Below, piece after piece: positions 7,605 to 9,883 of a stretch of DNA of 9,883 nucleotides. Source of the stretch: Clostridia bacterium (GTDB lineage Bacteria; Bacillota; Clostridia; Oscillospirales; Butyricicoccaceae); NCBI GenBank assembly GCA_017556565.1, contig JAFYMQ010000040.1, positions 1 through 9,883 of the forward strand, written 5' to 3'. The notes under the pieces are model-generated. The model had not been told where the DNA came from. It saw only the letters and a program-made list of their open reading frames with translations, and made no database searches. The first letter of the stretch is position 1; the number at the start of each line of letters is the position of its first letter. Position numbers and translations under genes: made by a program.

Positions 7605-8033
7605 TCAAAGGGTACATTTGTAACGTCGCACCGTTTGTCCGTCGTAATTCTGCATATACTCCATCACAGAAAATCCGCACCTGCGATAGAACCCTACGGC
7701 ATCATCATCCGTCTCGGCATAAAGGGTGTGTCCACTGTGATTTTCTTTGATTTTATTGACTATATAAAGTCCGATACCTTTACATCTTAACACACTGTCT
7801 ACCCCAATGCCAACTATCTCTGCCGTACAGTTTGGGGCACAAGTGCACACCGCAGCGCCCACAGTTTTTTCCTCTGTGCAGCAGGCGTATATATGGGTGT
7901 TGTCATCAGCAAGATACCCCGACATTTTGCGCTCAAACTTATCATAGGTGGGCATATACATGCAGTCTTTGTACACGTCATATAGCTTGAGCACATCGTC
8001 AAGCTGAGTAAGTTCTGTCAATTTGAGTTCCAT
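7605..8033 (-). CDS. GNAT family N-acetyltransferase, small
   Basis: This 142-residue protein is a compact GNAT acetyltransferase using acetyl-CoA; the substrate is unknown. Motif A is visible as VDSVLRCKGIGLYIVNKI (78-95), with the R-x-x-G-x-G loop at 83-88. Motif B is DAVGFYRRCGF (111-121), the standard pattern of the Acetyltransf_1 family. The N-terminal half is poorly conserved, as is normal. There are eight cysteines, several in the middle (CC at 51-52, CTCAPNC at 63-69). The ribosome binding site is weak: AGGA lies only 2 nt before the ATG at 8033, so translation may depend on coupling to the preceding gene, which stops 10 bp upstream. It sits between a small membrane protein and the HTH-membrane regulator. 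Confidence 0.87.
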   Translation of the reverse strand: MELKLTELTQLDDVLKLYDVYKDCMYMPTYDKFERKMSGYLADDNTHIYACCTEEKTVGAAVCTCAPNCTAEIVGIGVDSVLRCKGIGLYIVNKIKENHSGHTLYAETDDDAVGFYRRCGFSVMEYMQNYDGQTVRRYKCTL

Positions 8034-8043
8034 AATCCTGTTA

Positions 8044-8355
8044 TCAAAATATACCTTTGTTATATTTTACCTGCACCATGCATATGAGGCCGATGCCCAG
8101 CCCAAGCCCAGCCATAAGCACCACAACAGCAGTCATGGACATATTCTCTCCAAACAGTCCGATAACACCGCTTGCAAAAGGCGCAAGTGCACTCACAAAC
8201 ATCCCTCTGCCAAAAGCTTTGCCGTAGGCTCGTTTATCTTTTACTTTGGTCTGGTGATAACTGTGTATTAGGTTTGTTTTGCCTCTGTAGATCGCTATGG
8301 CAAACACACCCAGCAATACCGCCGTAACAAACATTATTACAGAATACAGTATCAT
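8044..8355 (-). CDS. Small membrane protein, three helices, DUF3784-like
   Basis: This 103-residue protein has three predicted membrane segments (about 2-22, 52-69 and 74-94). A basic cytoplasmic loop between the first two contains GKTNLIHSYHQTKVKDKRAYGKAFGRG (25-51). The hydrophobic start, then an IHSY-type turn, a charged stretch and a second hydrophobic half resemble the DUF3784 family of small Firmicutes membrane proteins; that assignment is from memory of the pattern and is tentative. Function is unknown. The last helix is glycine-rich (GLGLGIGL), resembling the neighbouring 59-residue peptide. GGAGGAG just upstream of the ATG at 8355 is a strong ribosome binding site. It follows the 59-residue gene after 38 bp and precedes the GNAT gene by 10 bp. 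Confidence 0.75.
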   Translation of the reverse strand: MILYSVIMFVTAVLLGVFAIAIYRGKTNLIHSYHQTKVKDKRAYGKAFGRGMFVSALAPFASGVIGLFGENMSMTAVVVLMAGLGLGIGLICMVQVKYNKGIF

Positions 8356-8379
8356 AGTCTCCTCCGTGTTTTTGTGTAG

Positions 8380-8566
8380 TCAGGCTGCTTGTCTTACTTT
8401 TTGCGGGCTTTGTTATCCAGCAATGCGCCTATACCGACACCGATTGCAAGACCGATACACATGCCAACCGACATATTGTCGTATATTGAGCCCATGGTCA
8501 TACCCAGAGATATGCCGATACACATACAAATGGGCATATAGTATGTTTTGTTTTCAGGCTGCTTGT
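8380..8566. repeat. 13-bp direct repeat bracketing the 59-residue gene
   Basis: TCAGGCTGCTTGT occurs exactly at 8380-8392 and again at 8554-8566. One copy encodes residues 3-7 of the 59-residue peptide and the other lies immediately after its stop codon. Flanking bases are also similar, such as T-rich runs on the same side. The second copy could be the remnant of a former tandem copy of the gene. Confidence 0.7.
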
Positions 8567-8573
8567 TGCTCAT
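8394..8573 (-). CDS. 59-residue glycine-zipper-like membrane peptide with an internal tandem repeat
   Basis: This short gene starts at the ATG at 8573, with AGGAG 8 nt upstream and inside the tail of the preceding gene, and stops with TAA at 8394-8396. The product has a polar start (MSNKQPENKTYY), two hydrophobic glycine-rich stretches and a basic tail (NKARKK). Residues 13-33 and 34-54 are an internal 21-residue tandem repeat: both copies start with M, share MCIG at 17-20 and 38-41, keep G at matching places and end in DN. Such G-x3-G spacing suits packed membrane helices. Similar small glycine-zipper peptides occur as hypothetical proteins in Clostridia. A role is unknown; a membrane-associated structural or stress peptide is one guess. 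The clean ribosome binding site and tight spacing argue that it is real. Confidence 0.78.
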   Translation of the reverse strand: MSNKQPENKTYYMPICMCIGISLGMTMGSIYDNMSVGMCIGLAIGVGIGALLDNKARKK

Positions 8574-8587
8574 TGATATCGCTCCTT

Positions 8588-9097
8588 TTACTCACACGTT
8601 TCTTTGTCTGCTAAATCTTGCAGATACCTGTCTGCCTCTTGTCTGGATGTGAACACGATTATTTGTCTGTTATGTTTGTATTGCTCGAGCAGCTCGTATA
8701 TCTTGGGCAAACTGCTGTGAGGAAAATCCTCTATAGATTGCCTGAACTCCGGACTAAGCTCCGTATCTATCCACGGCAGGTCATAACGCTCTTTGCCCAG
8801 TCTTTCGATTGCGCCTTGAACACAAATCTCGGTGGGCAGGTCAAACAAAAATACGGTATCGCACTTTTGCAGCCGCAGTTCGATGGTGCGGTTGTAATTT
8901 CCGTCGATTATCCATTGTGGCATCTCAAAAATCTCGGATATACGCCGATCAAAGCTCTCTCTGTCAATGTGAGTTTTGTCAGGCTTGTGCCATATTGCAT
9001 CCAGATAATACAGCGGAATACCCGTTATCTTGGTCAGTTTTTGTGCAAAGGTCGTTTTGCCGCTGCCCGGGCAACCGATAACTATCACTTTTTGCAT
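8588..9097 (-). CDS. P-loop nucleoside/nucleotide kinase-like protein (adenylate kinase-like / FlaR-like)
   Basis: This 169-residue P-loop NTPase has a Walker A motif GCPGSGKTT (8-16) right at the N-terminus, then YYLDAIWHKPD (30-40) and WIIDGNY (62-68), features of the adenylate-kinase-like proteins often annotated as topology modulation protein or AAA-family ATPase. VFLFDLP (82-88) fits the Walker B strand, and R99, R104 and other basic residues may form the lid. Its phosphate acceptor is unknown. The ATG at 9097 directly precedes the first strand. A TTG one codon earlier (9100) is better spaced from GAGGTG (8 nt rather than 11) and is a possible alternative. The stop codon adjoins the ribosome binding site of the 59-residue gene, so the two are likely co-transcribed. 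Confidence 0.85.
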   Translation of the reverse strand: MQKVIVIGCPGSGKTTFAQKLTKITGIPLYYLDAIWHKPDKTHIDRESFDRRISEIFEMPQWIIDGNYNRTIELRLQKCDTVFLFDLPTEICVQGAIERLGKERYDLPWIDTELSPEFRQSIEDFPHSSLPKIYELLEQYKHNRQIIVFTSRQEADRYLQDLADKETCE

Positions 9098-9112
9098 CAA
9101 TGCTGTCTCACC

Positions 9113-9628
9113 TCATTCAAGTCCGCACTGTCTGTATATCTGCTGTATACAGTCGGACTTGTGCTCTATATACCCGTCAATATTATCGGGATAAAGCTGC
9201 GCTGCCCGGGTCTTGACCGCGCCGTATGCCTGAGCCGCCTCGGGATGGCTGCGCAAATAATCCCTGAAGGTTATGTGCCGTCTAAGTTCCTCGGAATGCC
9301 TGGGACATACGTACATATGATGATTCATAAGGTGCGGCTTATCGATGTACTTGAATGCCTCACGCTCCCTGATGCCCAGGTCTCCCTCGTGGATATAGCC
9401 TATGTCGGCAAGCTTGGCAACAACTCTGTCAAATACCGAATAATCCTCAATAACCACATCTATATCAATACAGGGTTTGGCACACAGTCCCGGCACCGAC
9501 GTGCTGCCTACGTGCTCTATGGCAATAGCCAGATCGCCAAGCGCTGCTTTAAGCTCTGAACATATATCCTCAAAAGCATTTTTCCAGCCCTCGTCATACG
9601 GCACTACCCTAACTTTTGCTGTTCTCAT
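9113..9628 (-). CDS. GrpB family protein (UPF0157, nucleotidyltransferase-like fold)
   Basis: This 171-residue protein matches the GrpB/UPF0157 family, which shares the nucleotidyltransferase fold and also occurs fused to dephospho-CoA kinase in some bacteria; the biochemical role is not established. The signature is IEHVGSTSVPGLCAKPCIDI (38-57), containing the G-S-T-S and the D-x-D-type acid residues. HHMYVC (103-108) and the FRDYLRSHPEAAQAY stretch (121-135) also fit the family. The ATG at 9628 is chosen because GGAGGG lies 6 nt upstream; an in-frame TTG at 9643 would place that site inside the gene. It is 15 bp before the kinase-like gene and 57 bp after the zinc-ribbon gene. Confidence 0.9.
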   Translation of the reverse strand: MRTAKVRVVPYDEGWKNAFEDICSELKAALGDLAIAIEHVGSTSVPGLCAKPCIDIDVVIEDYSVFDRVVAKLADIGYIHEGDLGIREREAFKYIDKPHLMNHHMYVCPRHSEELRRHITFRDYLRSHPEAAQAYGAVKTRAAQLYPDNIDGYIEHKSDCIQQIYRQCGLE

Positions 9629-9685
9629 TTTGCCCTCCGTCAAAGCATCTGTCTGTTCGTGATATTGCCCATTCAGACCGCTGAA

Positions 9686-9883
9686 TCATGCATTGTAGTC
9701 ATATTTGCAGAACGGACACTTGGGATAGTCAAAATCATGGCGTTTTCCGCAATTGGGGCACTGTTTTTGAGGAAGTTCCTCCTGAAACTGCTCATTATCA
9801 GATATAAAAAACTCCAGCTTTCTGCACTGCGGACAGCTGTATATATCGACCTCCATAGCTCCCGCAATCAGATTTGGAAGATC
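9686..9883 (-). CDS. Zinc-ribbon protein, C-terminal 65 residues, cut by right edge
   Basis: The minus strand reads open from the window edge to a TGA at 9686-9688. The visible part begins DLPNLIAGAMEVDIYSCPQC and continues with three CxxC pairs (CPQC, CPNC and CPFC), enough for at least one zinc-binding ribbon. This resembles small Clostridia proteins that carry another CxxC knuckle near the N-terminus and the LPNL-x-AG-x2-EVDIY core, with no known function. An in-frame ATG within the visible part (GCT-ATG-GAG) is unlikely to be the true start because conserved residues precede it. It may head the minus-strand gene run, but its promoter lies outside the window. Confidence 0.82.
   Translation of the reverse strand, partial: DLPNLIAGAMEVDIYSCPQCRKLEFFISDNEQFQEELPQKQCPNCGKRHDFDYPKCPFCKYDYNA

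Noticed and set aside
7579..7680. N-terminal extension of the HTH gene upstream of 7578
   Set aside because: It would overlap the GNAT coding sequence and adds no recognisable sequence; the ATG at 7578 sits at the natural start of the HTH domain.
8618..9559. Open frame of 313 codons on the plus strand opposite the kinase-like and GrpB genes
   Set aside because: Both minus-strand genes have strong family motifs and ribosome binding sites, and the plus-strand translation has none.
9671..9686. Hairpin ATTCAG-N4-CTGAAT between the zinc-ribbon and GrpB genes
   Set aside because: The stem is only 6 bp, has no T run on either side and overlaps a stop codon, so it is not convincing as a terminator.
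9673..9867. 64-codon minus-strand frame overlapping the zinc-ribbon gene
   Set aside because: The adjacent frame encodes three CxxC pairs and a recognisable core, so this frame is a shadow.

Overview
The window looks like the chromosome of a spore-forming Clostridia bacterium of mid GC content, probably Oscillospiraceae/Ruminococcus-like. This rests on a T-box-controlled valS, a tricistronic GerA-type spore germinant receptor operon, strong AGGAG-type ribosome binding sites, and small-protein families common in gut Clostridia. The species cannot be named from the sequence alone.

Layout. (1) Positions 1-1970, minus strand: the 5' two thirds of valS, running off the left edge. It is preceded by a tRNA-Val-sensing T-box leader with an intrinsic terminator and a near-consensus sigma-A promoter. 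(2) Positions 2075-5705, plus strand, divergent from valS: three overlapping genes for a GerA-family germinant receptor in the order A (membrane/soluble subunit), C (lipoprotein), B (permease-like subunit). They end at a strong hairpin terminator that can also serve the convergent genes. The C-subunit gene has an unusual start: the only well-placed codon behind a ribosome binding site that restores a proper lipoprotein signal peptide is ATC. (3) Positions 5710-9883, all minus strand: a close-packed run of nine small genes. In transcription order they are a zinc-ribbon protein (cut by the right edge), a GrpB-family protein, a P-loop kinase-like protein, a 59-residue glycine-zipper-like membrane peptide, a three-helix membrane protein, a GNAT acetyltransferase, an HTH regulator with a membrane C-terminus, a PAP2-family membrane protein with altered catalytic motifs, and a second GNAT acetyltransferase.

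How the genes work together. The three Ger proteins should assemble in the inner membrane of the spore to sense germinants. valS is a housekeeping gene regulated by tRNA charging. The nine-gene run has mostly 10-57 bp gaps, so it may be partly co-transcribed. Its members are diverse and do not add up to a recognised pathway; an accessory stress or antibiotic-response cassette is only a guess. I see no mobile element, CRISPR array, tRNA or rRNA. I found no clearly novel multi-gene system. The points most worth a second look are the apparent ATC start of the C-subunit gene, the internally duplicated 59-residue membrane peptide with a 13-bp repeat around its gene, the degenerate PAP2 active site, and a cluster of inverted repeats between the HTH and PAP2 genes.
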